A stretch of 64,000 nt of DNA from Polymorphobacter megasporae (GCF_018982885.2 NZ_CP081848.1:3410001-3474000); one strand, 5' to 3'. Counted from the first letter of the stretch, positions 8,890-18,343 are shown. The notes: generated by a model not told the origin, from the letters alone. A program made the numbers and translations.

Positions 8890-10377
8890 ATGGACATACC
8901 GAGAATTGACCGCGCTGCCACCGGAGTGACCGGCCTCGATGATGTCCTCGGCGGCGGTCTCGCCCGAGGGCGCATCTTCCTGCTCGAGGGAAGCCCGGGC
9001 GCCGGCAAGACGACGATCGCGATCCAGTTCCTCGCGGCTGGAGCCGCGAGCGGCGAGACGGTCCTGTACATCACCTTGTCCGAGACCGAAGACGAGCTTC
9101 GCGCCAGCGCCGCGTCGCATGGCTGGACGATGGACGGGATCGAAGTTTTCGAGCTCATTCCGCCGGAGAACCTGCTCGACGAGCAGCAGCAGCAAAGCCT
9201 GTTGTATTCGTCTGATCTCGAACTCGGTGAAACGACGCGGCGGATCTTCGAGGCTTTCGAGAGCGTCCGTCCGTCGCGCGTGGTTCTTGACAGCCTGTCG
9301 GAGATCCGCCTGCTTGCTCAAGGCTCGCTACGCTACCGGCGGCAAATTCTCGCGCTCAAGCATTATTTCGCGAAGCAAAACGTGACGGTCCTGCTGCTCG
9401 ACGACATGACCACGGATGCTAACGACAAGACCGTCCACAGCGTTGCTCACGGGGTCATTCGACTGGAGGAACTCGCCCCCGATTACGGCGCCGAGCGGCG
9501 GCGGCTCCGCGTCGTCAAATATCGCGGCCAACGTTACCGCGGCGGTTACCATGACTTCGTCATCCGCACCGGCGGCATCGAAGTTTTTCCGCGGCTGGTG
9601 GCTGCCGAGCACAAGTCCGAATTCGAGCGCAATCAGCTGGCCAGCGCGTCACCTGAGCTGAACCTCCTGTTGGGCGGCGGGGTGGAGCGTGGGTCGAGCG
9701 TGCTGATCCTCGGACCGGCAGGCACCGGAAAATCGCTGCTCGCCCTGACGTTCGTCGTCGGCGCAATAGCCCGCGGCGAGAAGGCAGTGATGTTCGCCTT
9801 CGACGAGGAGCTCGGCCTTCTCTTCGCGCGGGCCCTCGGCCTCGGCATCGATCTTGAGAAGATGGTCAACAGCGGGAATTTGCTGATCGAGCAGATCGAC
9901 GCCGCCGAACTGTCGCCCGGGGAACTGACGTCGCGGGTACGTCGTTGCGTCGAGGTCAATCAGGCTCGCACTGTCGTGATCGATAGCCTCAACGGCTATC
10001 AGGCATCGATGCCGGAAGAGAATGCGCTCATCCTTCACATGCACGAGCTCCTCCAGTATTTGAACCGGCAGGGCGCGACGACATTCCTTACCGTCGCGCA
10101 ACATGGGCTTGTCGGCGACATGAAGTCGCCGGTCGACGTGACATACCTCGCCGACACGGTGATTCTGCTCCGCTATTTCGAAGCGACTGGCCGTGTCCGG
10201 CGCGCGGTGTCGGTGGTCAAGAAACGAACCGGGTTTCACGAGGACTCGATCCGCGAATTCCGGATTGACCACCGAGGCATCACCCTCGGCGAGCCGCTCA
10301 CGAATTTTCAGGGGGTCCTGCGCGGCGTGCCGATCCTCGTGGGCACGGAAAACATCCTGCTCGATAACTCAATTTGA
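8890..10377 (+). CDS. KaiC-like double-domain RecA-fold ATPase
   Basis: About 495 residues contain two tandem KaiC/RecA domains. The first has Walker A GSPGAGKTT at 34-42, the acidic SETEDE segment after it, and Walker B ending near D133 (VVLDSLSEIR). The second has GPAGTGKS at about 275-282 and Walker B D365 (VVIDSLNGY). Cyanobacterial KaiC is a self-phosphorylating clock ATPase; non-cyanobacterial relatives often act in stress or light signalling with a kinase. No kaiA or kaiB is nearby. The ATG at 8890 is preferred over 8842 because GAGCGGGG lies just upstream. The stop overlaps the next gene by 4 bp, which ties it to the hybrid kinase. Confidence 0.88.
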   Translation: MDIPRIDRAATGVTGLDDVLGGGLARGRIFLLEGSPGAGKTTIAIQFLAAGAASGETVLYITLSETEDELRASAASHGWTMDGIEVFELIPPENLLDEQQQQSLLYSSDLELGETTRRIFEAFESVRPSRVVLDSLSEIRLLAQGSLRYRRQILALKHYFAKQNVTVLLLDDMTTDANDKTVHSVAHGVIRLEELAPDYGAERRRLRVVKYRGQRYRGGYHDFVIRTGGIEVFPRLVAAEHKSEFERNQLASASPELNLLLGGGVERGSSVLILGPAGTGKSLLALTFVVGAIARGEKAVMFAFDEELGLLFARALGLGIDLEKMVNSGNLLIEQIDAAELSPGELTSRVRRCVEVNQARTVVIDSLNGYQASMPEENALILHMHELLQYLNRQGATTFLTVAQHGLVGDMKSPVDVTYLADTVILLRYFEATGRVRRAVSVVKKRTGFHEDSIREFRIDHRGITLGEPLTNFQGVLRGVPILVGTENILLDNSI

Positions 10378-12392
10378 CGGCCGCCGCGCCTGAACGCGGG
10401 CTGGTGCTCGCGCCGCGCGGCCGCGATGCGGTGCTGGCGCAGGCCATCTTGGTCGAGGCACGGGTGCCGAGTGCGATCTGCGATACGGTTGCCGACCTTG
10501 TTGCGCAGATCGAGGCAGGGGCCGGCTTCGCGCTCGTGACCGAAGAAGCACTTCGATCGACCGACCTGAGCCCGCTTAGCGACTTCCTCGCAGCGCAGCC
10601 GGAGTGGTCCGACTTCCCCTTCATCCTGCTAACCGAACGCGGCGGCGGCATCGAGCGCAACCCTGCGGCCGCGCGCTACCTCGAGCTGCTCGGTAATGTG
10701 ACCGTGATCGAGCGTCCGTTCCACCCGACCACGCTGGTGACCCTGACGCACTCGGCACTGCGCGGCCGCCGCCGCCAGTATGAGGCGCGCAGCCGCCTGC
10801 TCGCTCTCAACGAGAGCGAGCAGCAATTTCGCACGCTGGCCAACTCGATTCCCACCCTGTGCTGGATGGCTGACGCCGATGGCACCATCTTCTGGTACAA
10901 TCAGCAGTGGTACGATTACACCGGGACCACGCCGGTCGAGATGGACGGCTGGGGCTGGCAATCGGTCCATGAACCGTCGTACCTGCCCGACGTATTGACG
11001 CGCTGGAAGCACTCGATCGCGAGCGGTGAAGAGCTCGACATGACCTTCCCGCTGCGTTCGCGCGATGGCGTCTATCAACCCTTCCTGACCCGGGTGCGAC
11101 CGGTGCGCGACACGAGCGGGGCCGTCGTCCGCTGGTTCGGGACAAATACTAATATCGCGACCCAGCAGGCCGCCGAAACCGCGCTCCGCGAGCTTGCCGC
11201 CGATCTCGAACATCGGGTCGCCGAGCGCACCGAAGCGCACGAACAAGCGCTCGACCAGCTGCATCAGGCGCAGAAGCTTGAGACGATCGGCCAGTTGACC
11301 GGCGGGGTCGCGCACGACTTCAACAACCTGCTCACCCCGATTATCGGTGCGCTCGATCTTCTCCAGCGCAAGACCCAGGGCGACGACGCCCGGACGCTCC
11401 GCCTCCTCGACGGGGCAATTCAATCCGCCGAACGCGCGCGCGTTCTCGTCCAGCGCCTGCTCGGCTTTGCCCGCCGCCAGGTCCTCGAAACCCGCGCGGT
11501 CGACGTCGCCGACCTGATCACGGGCATGAGCGATCTGATCCGCAGTTCGATCGGCGCGACGAGCGAATTGATCGTGGAGGCCGGGCATGACCTTCCCCTT
11601 GCGCTCGCCGATCCCAATCAGCTCGAGCTCGCGATCCTGAACCTTTGCATCAACTCGCGCGATGCGATGCCTGAAGGCGGCAAGATCACGATAACGATCG
11701 AGATAATCGACGCAGCGCGCGAGACCATCGCCGGGCTGACGCCCGGCCAGTATATTCACCTGGCGGTCGCCGACACCGGCATGGGGATGGATCCAGCAAT
11801 ATTGGCGCGTGCGGTCGAGCCATTTTACTCGACCAAGGAACAGGGTCGCGGAACCGGTCTCGGCCTGTCGATGGTCCACGGCCTTGCGGCGCAGCTTGGC
11901 GGAGCGTTCAAACTGGAAAGCACGCCTGGCACGGGCACGACTGCGTCTTTCTATCTCGCGCTGGCCGATGCCGATGCTCCCGGCATTCGGCGCCCATCGG
12001 GTGACGCAGCGGATATCGCCATGTCGCCGTTGAGCATTTTGCTCGTTGACGATGAGGACGTGGTTCGGCGCGCAACGAAGGCGATGCTCAAGGACATGGG
12101 CCACGGCGTGACCGAATCTGCGGGTGGCTCCGAAGCGCTGGAAAAGCTTAACGCCGGGCTGATGCCGGACGTGCTGATCACCGACTTCAAGATGCCGCGG
12201 ATGAGCGGCGCGCAATTGGCTGAGCAGGTCTATCAGAAATGGCCCGACCTCCCGCTCCTGATCGTCACTGGATATATCGGCGACGCGTATGAAGTGGCGG
12301 GAATACGCGTCCTCGCCAAGCCGTTCCGGCAGTCGGAGCTCGCCGCAGCCCTGCTCGACGTTGTCGGCGACCGGGCGCAGCCTGCATCTTAG
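10374..12392 (+). CDS. PAS-containing hybrid histidine kinase, partner of the KaiC-like ATPase
   Basis: This 672-residue protein appears cytoplasmic, with no membrane segment. Residues 1-130 look like a receiver fold, but the expected phospho-acceptor position reads LVTEEAL, so it is probably a pseudo-receiver. A PAS domain follows (about 147-265, ANSIPTLCWMADADG...), then a coiled coil (about 270-305). The kinase core has H314 in GGVAHDFNNLLTPII, an N-box near NLCINSRDAMP, DTGMGM and GTGLGLSM. A C-terminal receiver has acceptor D604 (LITDFKMPRMSG). It starts at TTG overlapping the kaiC-like stop by 4 bp, so the two are translationally coupled. The family predicts phosphorelay signalling; the signal and output regulator are unknown. 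Confidence 0.88.
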   Translation: MTAAAPERGLVLAPRGRDAVLAQAILVEARVPSAICDTVADLVAQIEAGAGFALVTEEALRSTDLSPLSDFLAAQPEWSDFPFILLTERGGGIERNPAAARYLELLGNVTVIERPFHPTTLVTLTHSALRGRRRQYEARSRLLALNESEQQFRTLANSIPTLCWMADADGTIFWYNQQWYDYTGTTPVEMDGWGWQSVHEPSYLPDVLTRWKHSIASGEELDMTFPLRSRDGVYQPFLTRVRPVRDTSGAVVRWFGTNTNIATQQAAETALRELAADLEHRVAERTEAHEQALDQLHQAQKLETIGQLTGGVAHDFNNLLTPIIGALDLLQRKTQGDDARTLRLLDGAIQSAERARVLVQRLLGFARRQVLETRAVDVADLITGMSDLIRSSIGATSELIVEAGHDLPLALADPNQLELAILNLCINSRDAMPEGGKITITIEIIDAARETIAGLTPGQYIHLAVADTGMGMDPAILARAVEPFYSTKEQGRGTGLGLSMVHGLAAQLGGAFKLESTPGTGTTASFYLALADADAPGIRRPSGDAADIAMSPLSILLVDDEDVVRRATKAMLKDMGHGVTESAGGSEALEKLNAGLMPDVLITDFKMPRMSGAQLAEQVYQKWPDLPLLIVTGYIGDAYEVAGIRVLAKPFRQSELAAALLDVVGDRAQPAS

Positions 12393-12741
12393 CTTCTCAG
12401 CGACGCGCACTCGAATGCGTTGACGGTTACTTGCTCGACCCTCCGATCGTCGAGGTCGATATGTTATCGTGTGTAACTCGGCGGTGCACCCTGCCGAAAG
12501 CTGCCATGATGATGGGCGAATTATTGGCGGCATGAGCGCGAACCGGACGGAAGATACCACGTACGCTTTCGCGCACCCGCGGCGGACTTGGCCTTATCGA
12601 GACGCTCTACTGCCAAAGTGCTAAGCACGGCATGCGTCGGTGGTCTAAAGTTAACTCGTGCAAAAAGCTGGCGACGATTGCGGGCGGGGTCTTTCCAATT
12701 CGGCACGCCGCTCGCTGCGCCTGCGATAGAAGGTAAAGCGC
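12393..12741. other. Intergenic region before the LysR gene
   Basis: About 350 bp separate the hybrid kinase from the LysR regulator. No convincing short coding frame, RNA gene or strong terminator was seen. The region presumably holds the LysR promoter, but no clear -35/-10 pair or LysR box could be identified. Confidence 0.5.
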
Positions 12742-13716
12742 GTGGAAATGCAGCAGGTTCGCTACTTCTTAGCCGTGGCACGAACGCTGAATTTCACGCG
12801 TGCCGCGAAGCAATGCAACGTGTCTCAGCCCTCGCTGACCCGGGCCATCCAGGCACTCGAGGCTGAATTCGGCGGCCCGCTGTTCCATCGCGAGCGGGGA
12901 AATACGCATCTGACCGAGCTCGGGCGCATCATGTCGCCCTTCCTCGCAGCCGCCGCCGAGCAGACTGCGACTGCAAAGCTTGCCGCCGACGCCTATCGTC
13001 GGCTGGGTTCGGTTCCGCTCAGAATTGGGGCGATGTGCACTGTCGGGCCGGCGATTATCTGCGACCTCATCATTAAGTTTCGCCACGACTATCCGACCGT
13101 GAGTTTCTGCGTACAAGATTGCACGGCGCAGTCGCTGATCGACATGCTGACCGGCGGCGAGCTCGATCTGGCGCTGTTCGGGATGCCGGAAAAGCTCGAC
13201 CACCGCTTCCACGCGGTCGAGTTGTTCGAAGAAAGCTTCGTCATCGCGCTACCGGAGGATCATCCGCTGACGGATCGGCTCGCCGTCACGGGCAAGGATT
13301 TGCACGGCGAAAAATACGTCAATCGGGCGAGCTGCGAATATGCCGACATCGCCAAGCTCGAATTTGCCGCGATGGGAGTGAAATTAAATCAGGTCTTCAC
13401 CAGCGAACGCGACGACTGGGTCCAGGGGATGATCAAGGCCGGGGTCGGCCTCGGGTTTTTGCCCGAGTTCAGCGTGACCGATCCGAGCCTTGTCGTAAAA
13501 CCGCTCATCGAGCCGAGCTTCCAGCGTCGCGTCCAGCTTGTCACCGTTCGCGGCCGACCGCATTCACCTGCGGTCGGCGCCTTCGTTGCCGAGGCTCGCG
13601 CCTTCGTGTGGCCACGAGGGCGGGACAAGGCGGTCGAGTACCATCGGGAAACCCGCGCACGAGTCTGCCCTGGTGGTGTCGCACTGCCCCATCGCCGCCG
13701 CCGCGTTCCGGTTTGA
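12742..13716 (+). CDS. LysR family transcriptional regulator
   Basis: This 324-residue protein opens with the LysR winged helix-turn-helix (about 1-65: MQQVRYFLAVARTLNFTRAA, then SQPSLTRAIQALE). A periplasmic-binding-protein-like effector domain follows from about 95 to 295. The GTG at 12742 is chosen because AAGGT lies six bases upstream; an in-frame ATG two codons later is also possible. The last 40 residues are Arg/Pro-rich and unlike the family's usual end, so the C-terminus may be extended by a mutated stop. Its 3' end faces the outer-membrane protein gene, so a divergent regulated partner is not evident. Effector unknown. Confidence 0.88.
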   Translation: MEMQQVRYFLAVARTLNFTRAAKQCNVSQPSLTRAIQALEAEFGGPLFHRERGNTHLTELGRIMSPFLAAAAEQTATAKLAADAYRRLGSVPLRIGAMCTVGPAIICDLIIKFRHDYPTVSFCVQDCTAQSLIDMLTGGELDLALFGMPEKLDHRFHAVELFEESFVIALPEDHPLTDRLAVTGKDLHGEKYVNRASCEYADIAKLEFAAMGVKLNQVFTSERDDWVQGMIKAGVGLGFLPEFSVTDPSLVVKPLIEPSFQRRVQLVTVRGRPHSPAVGAFVAEARAFVWPRGRDKAVEYHRETRARVCPGGVALPHRRRRVPV

Positions 13717-13744
13717 CACGCCTCGATTATTCAACCGCCGACGG

Positions 13745-14626
13745 TCAGAAGCCCTGAACGAGCTGAACGATGTATTTTTCCCGGAATGAGTTGCGGTTGT
13801 CCGTGACGGGGAACTCGACGCCGGAAAGCAGGAACAGGTTTCCGCCGACGTGGGTCCGCATACCCGGGGTGATGCTGACGAAGCTTTTGCCGACGCCGGT
13901 GGTGGGCTCGCGCCAGTTACCCGCGACATAGAGTGTAAGGTCGCCGAAGGGAGCGTCACTGTGCGGCGTGATCGTCCGGCCGACCGCCGCGTTGAGCGCG
14001 AAGGAATCGGGGAGGCGGCCATCGGCGAACTCGTAGGCAACCCGGCCGCGGAGCGAGAAGCCCTTGCCGACGTCGCTCCAGAAATTAATCTGCGGTTGCG
14101 CCGCGAACACTGAGTTCCCGAGGCGGCTCGACCCCGTCGGGAGCCGCCAGCCGACGCCGGTGTTGATCGACAGGTTCTTGGTTTCCGCGATCATCAGCTG
14201 CGTCGTCAGCGTGATGTCGCCAAAATTGCTGCGGCCTCCCGACTCTTGATAGAACGGGACCTCAAGGCCAGCCCACAGGCGCCGCGACAGCGGATAGTTG
14301 AAGCGGGCGAGACCCTCGTGCGTGTCCGGACCCTTGGCATCGGTGTAGTCATAGGCGAGGTGGACTTCACGGGTGAAGAAGCCATCGGCGGTCGCTAGCC
14401 AGCCCTGCCGGGGAGCGCCGCCATCGCCGTTGGGCACCGGGATCCATTTTTCAAACAATTCCGAACCGAATGCGGTCGAGCTCAATGGCGACCAGGCCGG
14501 ATCGGCGGACGCGGCGAGCGAGGGGGCCTCCTGCGCTGCGGCCGCTACGGGCAGAACTGCGAGGGCAGCGAGGAAGGCGACGCGGCGGGTTAGTGCCGGT
14601 TTCGGGATTTTCACCGACGGAATCAT
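13745..14626 (-). CDS. Putative outer-membrane beta-barrel protein (phenol-degradation MetA-like)
   Basis: About 293 residues start at ATG 14626, with AAAGG at good spacing upstream. A signal peptide is clear (basic start, then RRVAFLAALAVLPVAAAAQ). The mature part alternates short amphipathic strands rich in aromatic residues and Gly and ends in an aromatic residue (QLVQGF), as outer-membrane barrels do. Segments such as LWAGLEVPFYQESGGRSNFGD and VGWRLPTGSSR recall the 'Phenol_MetA_deg'/transporter-type barrel family, a comparison made from memory. It lies 116 bp downstream of an exported protein gene on the same strand, with a strong hairpin between them. Role unknown. Confidence 0.6.
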   Translation of the reverse strand: MIPSVKIPKPALTRRVAFLAALAVLPVAAAAQEAPSLAASADPAWSPLSSTAFGSELFEKWIPVPNGDGGAPRQGWLATADGFFTREVHLAYDYTDAKGPDTHEGLARFNYPLSRRLWAGLEVPFYQESGGRSNFGDITLTTQLMIAETKNLSINTGVGWRLPTGSSRLGNSVFAAQPQINFWSDVGKGFSLRGRVAYEFADGRLPDSFALNAAVGRTITPHSDAPFGDLTLYVAGNWREPTTGVGKSFVSITPGMRTHVGGNLFLLSGVEFPVTDNRNSFREKYIVQLVQGF

Positions 14627-14706
14627 GCTCGAGCCTTTGCAATTGCCGCCGGGTACGCCGCACCGCATTCGGCAGGCCGTCCGCGAGTGGCGTGTGGGAT
14701 GGCAAT

Positions 14707-14734
14707 CAGGGCCGGGAGGGGGCGCCCGGCCCTG
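14707..14734 (-). terminator. Strong intercistronic hairpin
   Basis: A perfect 10-bp stem (CAGGGCCGGG with CCCGGCCCTG) and an 8-base loop lie just past the stop of the exported-protein gene. On the minus strand no U-run follows, so it may be an attenuator, RNA-stabilising hairpin or weak terminator between the two minus-strand genes. Confidence 0.5.
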
Positions 14735-14742
14735 AAGGCGAC

Positions 14743-15915
14743 TCAGCGAGAGGCGAGCTCAGGCTGGGCGATGACCGGGCAATTGACGATCGCACGCGTC
14801 GGGCGAAGGCCGCCGACGAACGCATTGCCCGAACCGGGGGGGTTGATGAATGCGCTTTCGACCAGACCCGCGCCGATCAGTTCCTTGAGATCGGCAAACG
14901 AGACGATGCGGCGAACCTTGCCATCACGAATTGCGGCGGCGGTCCACTGGCTGACGTGGGCGTCCCACATCGGGCTGTAGTTGTTCGATGCCGACCGGTC
15001 GTCATTCTGCGGCCCGACCGGGAAGACGTTGATCGGATCGACGCCACCGTTGGCGAGCGACATCTCGAAACCCTGCGACTGGTTCGAGTTCGCATCACGC
15101 GGCCCGTTGAGCACCGGCGAGAAGCCCAGCAAAGCCGAATTGTCCTCGGGCGTCGAGCTCCCGAACGTCGGCAGCTTTTCGAGGCGGGGCGCATAAACCC
15201 CCTTCTCCAGCACCGACGGCACAGCCGCCGAGACGTCGGTCACCATGTGGTAGAACCACTGCTTGCCGTCGTGCATTCCGTCGAGGAGCGACATCGTGAT
15301 CGTCCGCTTCTTGAGATCGACGGCGACCGCCCGGTCGTGCTGCCCGCTCGCGTTGGCAACGACCTGGATATTGAGGACGACACCGCTCGGCAGAACCGCG
15401 AGCGACGAGTAGTTCGCATCACCGAGCGCACCCGGCGTTGCGAAGCTGGGGGGGAACGGCTTGTCGCCGGCGCCGGGAGCAACCGCATAGACCGGCGAGA
15501 AGTCGACGTCACCCGGCAGATGCACGACGCCCTTGACGATCGTCACCTGCATCGCGCCGTCCGACTGCGCGCCCTTGGCGAGCTTGGGGGCGTAGTTGAT
15601 ACCCATCGAACGAGCGACGTCAAAGTCGGACGATTCGGTGATGATGAAGAACGTCGGCTCGCCGCTCGGACCGATGCCGCGGTAAAGCGGCAGCGTGACG
15701 CTCGCCTTACGGAAGGTAAAATCGATTGCTAGCGCGCTTTTCACGAAGACGTGATCGGTCGGCTTGAACTTGGTACCGTGACCGATCGTATAAGCTTGGC
15801 GGCCCGATTCCTTGGCGGCTTCGCTTTGGATCGACCGAATGTCGTCGGTCGTCGTCGCTCCGGCAGCAACCGGCGCCAGTACGGCGAAAGCGAGGGCCAA
15901 TGTCTTTAAATTCAT
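14743..15915 (-). CDS. Exported protein of unknown function
   Basis: About 390 residues start at ATG 15915 with GGGA upstream. The start MNLKTLALAFAVLAPVAAGA is a signal peptide, so the mature protein is periplasmic or surface-associated. No known domain was recognised. The mature sequence is soluble, with few Cys (one near the C-terminus, IVNCPVIAQP) and many Gly/Asp/Asn turns (e.g. GIGPSGEPTFFIITESSDFD, PVGPQNDDRSASNNYSPMWD), suggesting an all-beta fold. It is followed on the same strand by the putative outer-membrane barrel gene, so the two may act together at the envelope. HtrA is upstream on the same strand, 229 bp away. Confidence 0.75.
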   Translation of the reverse strand: MNLKTLALAFAVLAPVAAGATTTDDIRSIQSEAAKESGRQAYTIGHGTKFKPTDHVFVKSALAIDFTFRKASVTLPLYRGIGPSGEPTFFIITESSDFDVARSMGINYAPKLAKGAQSDGAMQVTIVKGVVHLPGDVDFSPVYAVAPGAGDKPFPPSFATPGALGDANYSSLAVLPSGVVLNIQVVANASGQHDRAVAVDLKKRTITMSLLDGMHDGKQWFYHMVTDVSAAVPSVLEKGVYAPRLEKLPTFGSSTPEDNSALLGFSPVLNGPRDANSNQSQGFEMSLANGGVDPINVFPVGPQNDDRSASNNYSPMWDAHVSQWTAAAIRDGKVRRIVSFADLKELIGAGLVESAFINPPGSGNAFVGGLRPTRAIVNCPVIAQPELASR

Positions 15916-16104
15916 AGCTATATTCCCATCAGGTTCCATGTCCTGCGATGATGGGTAGGCCGATGCCTCGACCGGCGGAAATACCTAAGCGCTATCGGTT
16001 CGATAGGGTATCGCTATGACCCTACGTATATATCGGTCCAATCGTGCCACGCACAGGGCGTGCGCTCGGCGCGAGATGCACATCAACTCGCGAGTATCGT
16101 CGGC

Positions 16105-16130
16105 GGGTCCCCGCTTGCGCGGGAATAATA
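16105..16130. repeat. Half-copy of the GTCATCCCCGCG palindromic element
   Basis: The segment GGGTCCCCGCTTGCGCGGGA followed by ATAATA matches one arm of the palindromic elements at 21918 and 30049, with the final GATGAC decayed. No partner arm was found next to it, so this is a degenerate half-element downstream of htrA. Confidence 0.5.
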
Positions 16131-16144
16131 GGGCCACGCTTCCT

Positions 16145-17623
16145 TTACGACCGGCAGGCCAACTGCCCTTGCACCACTCCGCACTCCGATCTTTGACCGC
16201 CGCGGTTGATGCGGACGCTCGCCGGGGCCGAGCGCGCAGCTTGCGGAATCGCCGCGACGGTTCCGACCGTCACGCCATTGAGCGCCTCGATCACGTCGCC
16301 CGGCTGAAGGTAACCAAAGCGCGCAGCGGGAGCGCCCGGGTCGATCGCGGTGACGACGACGCCGCGCTCGGGCAGCCCAGCGCCGAGTTCCTGCGCGAAG
16401 GCGGGCGACAGGTTGCCGACGGTTACCCCGGTCAGCAGGTTGTCGCCGCCGACCGTCGACAGCGCGCGCGGCGGGTTCTCGGGCGGCTTGGCCAGCGTCA
16501 GCGCGACCCGCTCGGTCTTCCCGGCGCGGAGCAGCGTCACATCGAGCTTGGTCCCCACCCCCTGCGTCGCGATGCGGTAGCGCAGCATCCCCGGATCGGC
16601 GACGTCCTTGCCGTCGATCCCGGAGATCACGTCGCCGACCTTGATCCCTGCGTTCGCGGCGGGCGACCCCGGCGTGACCGCGGTCACCAGCACCCCGCCC
16701 GGACGGTCGAGCCCGGCCAGCCGCGCGCTGTCGGCGGTGACGGTCTCGCCCTCGGCGCCGATCCAGCCGGTGACGAGCTTGCCGGTCCCCGCGGCTGCAA
16801 GGAAGACGCGGACGATGTTTGCCGGGATCGCGAAGCCGATGCCCTGCGACCCGCCGCTGCGCGAGTAGATCGCGGTGTTGATGCCGACGAGGTCGCCGCG
16901 CAGGTCGAGCAGCGCGCCGCCCGAATTGCCCGGATTGATCGCCGCGTCGGTCTGGATGAAGAACTGATAGTCCGACACGCCGACGCCGGTGCGCGCGACC
17001 GCCGAGACGATGCCGTGGGTGACCGTCTGGCCGACGCCGAACGGATTGCCGACCGCGAGGACGACATCGCCGACCTCGGCGCGGTCGCTGTCGCCGAGCT
17101 TGATCACCGGCAGCTTCGCGCCCTTGGTGTCGATCCGTAGCAAGGCGAGGTCGGACTTGGCGTCGGCGAACACCAGCTTCGCCTTATATTCGCGGCGGTC
17201 GGCGAGCCCGACGAGGATTTCGTCGGCACCGGCGACGACGTGGTTGTTGGTGACGATCAACCCGTCGGACTGGACGATGACGCCCGACCCGAGCGACTGC
17301 TCGACACGCGGTTGCGGCGCGCCGCCACCGAAGAATTGCCGGAAGAACGGGTCGTCCATCATCGTCGCGCGGCTGCGATTGACGCGAGCGGAGTAGACGT
17401 TAACGACCGCCGGGGCGGCGCGCTTGGCGACGGGGGCGAATGACAGCTGGACCTGGCCAAGGTCGGCGGGGGCGGCACGCGTGACGGCGACGGCTGGCGG
17501 CGGCGCGAGGACATCGGCGCTGACGGGCGCGTGACCGACGCCGTTCTCGATCCCGAGCGCAAGGGCCAGTCCACCGATAGCGCCCCCGCCAAGCAGGATT
17601 GCAGTTCGCATCATCGGTCGCAT
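16145..17623 (-). CDS. HtrA/DegP-type periplasmic serine protease with two PDZ domains
   Basis: About 492 residues. An N-terminal membrane anchor/signal (TAILLGGGAIGGLALALG) is followed by a trypsin-like domain with an intact triad: H128 (VTNNHVV), D158 (KSDLALLRID) and S234 (NPGNSGGALL). Two PDZ domains follow (about 290-375 and 400-480). It degrades misfolded envelope proteins and may also act as a chaperone. The start at 17623 is taken because GGAGAG lies just upstream; the open frame runs further up only as an overlap with the opposite-strand GST gene. An unusual feature is the tail ECGVVQGQLAC, with two Cys that could form a disulfide. Neighbours are transcribed independently. Confidence 0.92.
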   Translation of the reverse strand: MRPMMRTAILLGGGAIGGLALALGIENGVGHAPVSADVLAPPPAVAVTRAAPADLGQVQLSFAPVAKRAAPAVVNVYSARVNRSRATMMDDPFFRQFFGGGAPQPRVEQSLGSGVIVQSDGLIVTNNHVVAGADEILVGLADRREYKAKLVFADAKSDLALLRIDTKGAKLPVIKLGDSDRAEVGDVVLAVGNPFGVGQTVTHGIVSAVARTGVGVSDYQFFIQTDAAINPGNSGGALLDLRGDLVGINTAIYSRSGGSQGIGFAIPANIVRVFLAAAGTGKLVTGWIGAEGETVTADSARLAGLDRPGGVLVTAVTPGSPAANAGIKVGDVISGIDGKDVADPGMLRYRIATQGVGTKLDVTLLRAGKTERVALTLAKPPENPPRALSTVGGDNLLTGVTVGNLSPAFAQELGAGLPERGVVVTAIDPGAPAARFGYLQPGDVIEALNGVTVGTVAAIPQAARSAPASVRINRGGQRSECGVVQGQLACRS

Positions 17624-17731
17624 AGTCTCTCCGCGTTCTCGATACTCCCCCGCACGCGAGCGAGGATTTCCTCGCTGTGCATGTGGGACTAGATCGCTGA
17701 AGCCGCAATGAACTGCGCGAGGGGCTGCCAG

Positions 17732-18343
17732 ATGAAACTCTACCATTGCGCCGGGGCGCGATCGTTTCGCGCGTTGTGGACGCTCGAGGAGCTCGGCCTC
17801 GACTACTCCCTCGAGACGATGCCGTTCCCGCCGCGCTTCACGGTTCCCGGCTACCTCGACATCAATCCGCTGGGGACGATCCCGTTCTTTACAGACGGGC
17901 CGGCGGCGATGACGGAGTCGGCGGCAATCTGCGAATATCTCGTCACGAAATACGGTTCGACCTCGCTCGCGGTGACGCCGGACGAGCCGAATTATGGCGC
18001 GTATCTCAACTGGCTCCACCACGGCGAGGCGACATTGACGTTTCCGCAGACGCTCGTGCTTCGCTATCGGGTGTTCGAACCCGCGAAGGGGCTGCAGGCG
18101 GCGGCGGACGATTATGCCAAGTGGTTCGCCAAGCGGACGGTGCTCGCCGCCGCAGCGCTCGAAACCCGCGACTATCTCTGCGCCGGGCGCTTTACCGCCG
18201 CCGATATCTCGGTGGGCTATGCATTGCTTCTCGCCGAGCGCCTCGATCTGCTCGCCGGGCTCGCGCCGTCGCTGATCGCCTATTGGGCGCGGCTGCAGGC
18301 GCGCGATGGCTTCACGCGGGCGGTGGCGGCGGAGCGTCGCTGA
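17732..18343 (+). CDS. Glutathione S-transferase family protein
   Basis: A cytosolic protein of about 203 residues. The N-terminal thioredoxin-like domain has KLYHCAGARSFRALWTLEEL and the cis-Pro/glutathione-binding segment NPLGTIPFFTDG, then MTESAAICEYL. The C-terminal helical domain has the N-capping motif around GRFTAADISVGYAL. The class appears to be beta/theta-like, but the substrate is not decided. ATG 17732 is preferred over 17708 because GAGGGG sits seven bases upstream and the family starts at MKLY. The 3' end overlaps the convergent DUF952 gene by 32 bp. Confidence 0.9.
   Translation: MKLYHCAGARSFRALWTLEELGLDYSLETMPFPPRFTVPGYLDINPLGTIPFFTDGPAAMTESAAICEYLVTKYGSTSLAVTPDEPNYGAYLNWLHHGEATLTFPQTLVLRYRVFEPAKGLQAAADDYAKWFAKRTVLAAAALETRDYLCAGRFTAADISVGYALLLAERLDLLAGLAPSLIAYWARLQARDGFTRAVAAERR

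Noticed and set aside
16145-18022. Extended htrA frame to 18022
   Set aside because: The extra 133 residues overlap the GST gene on the other strand, are Arg-rich and precede a clear ribosome-binding site and signal sequence at 17623.
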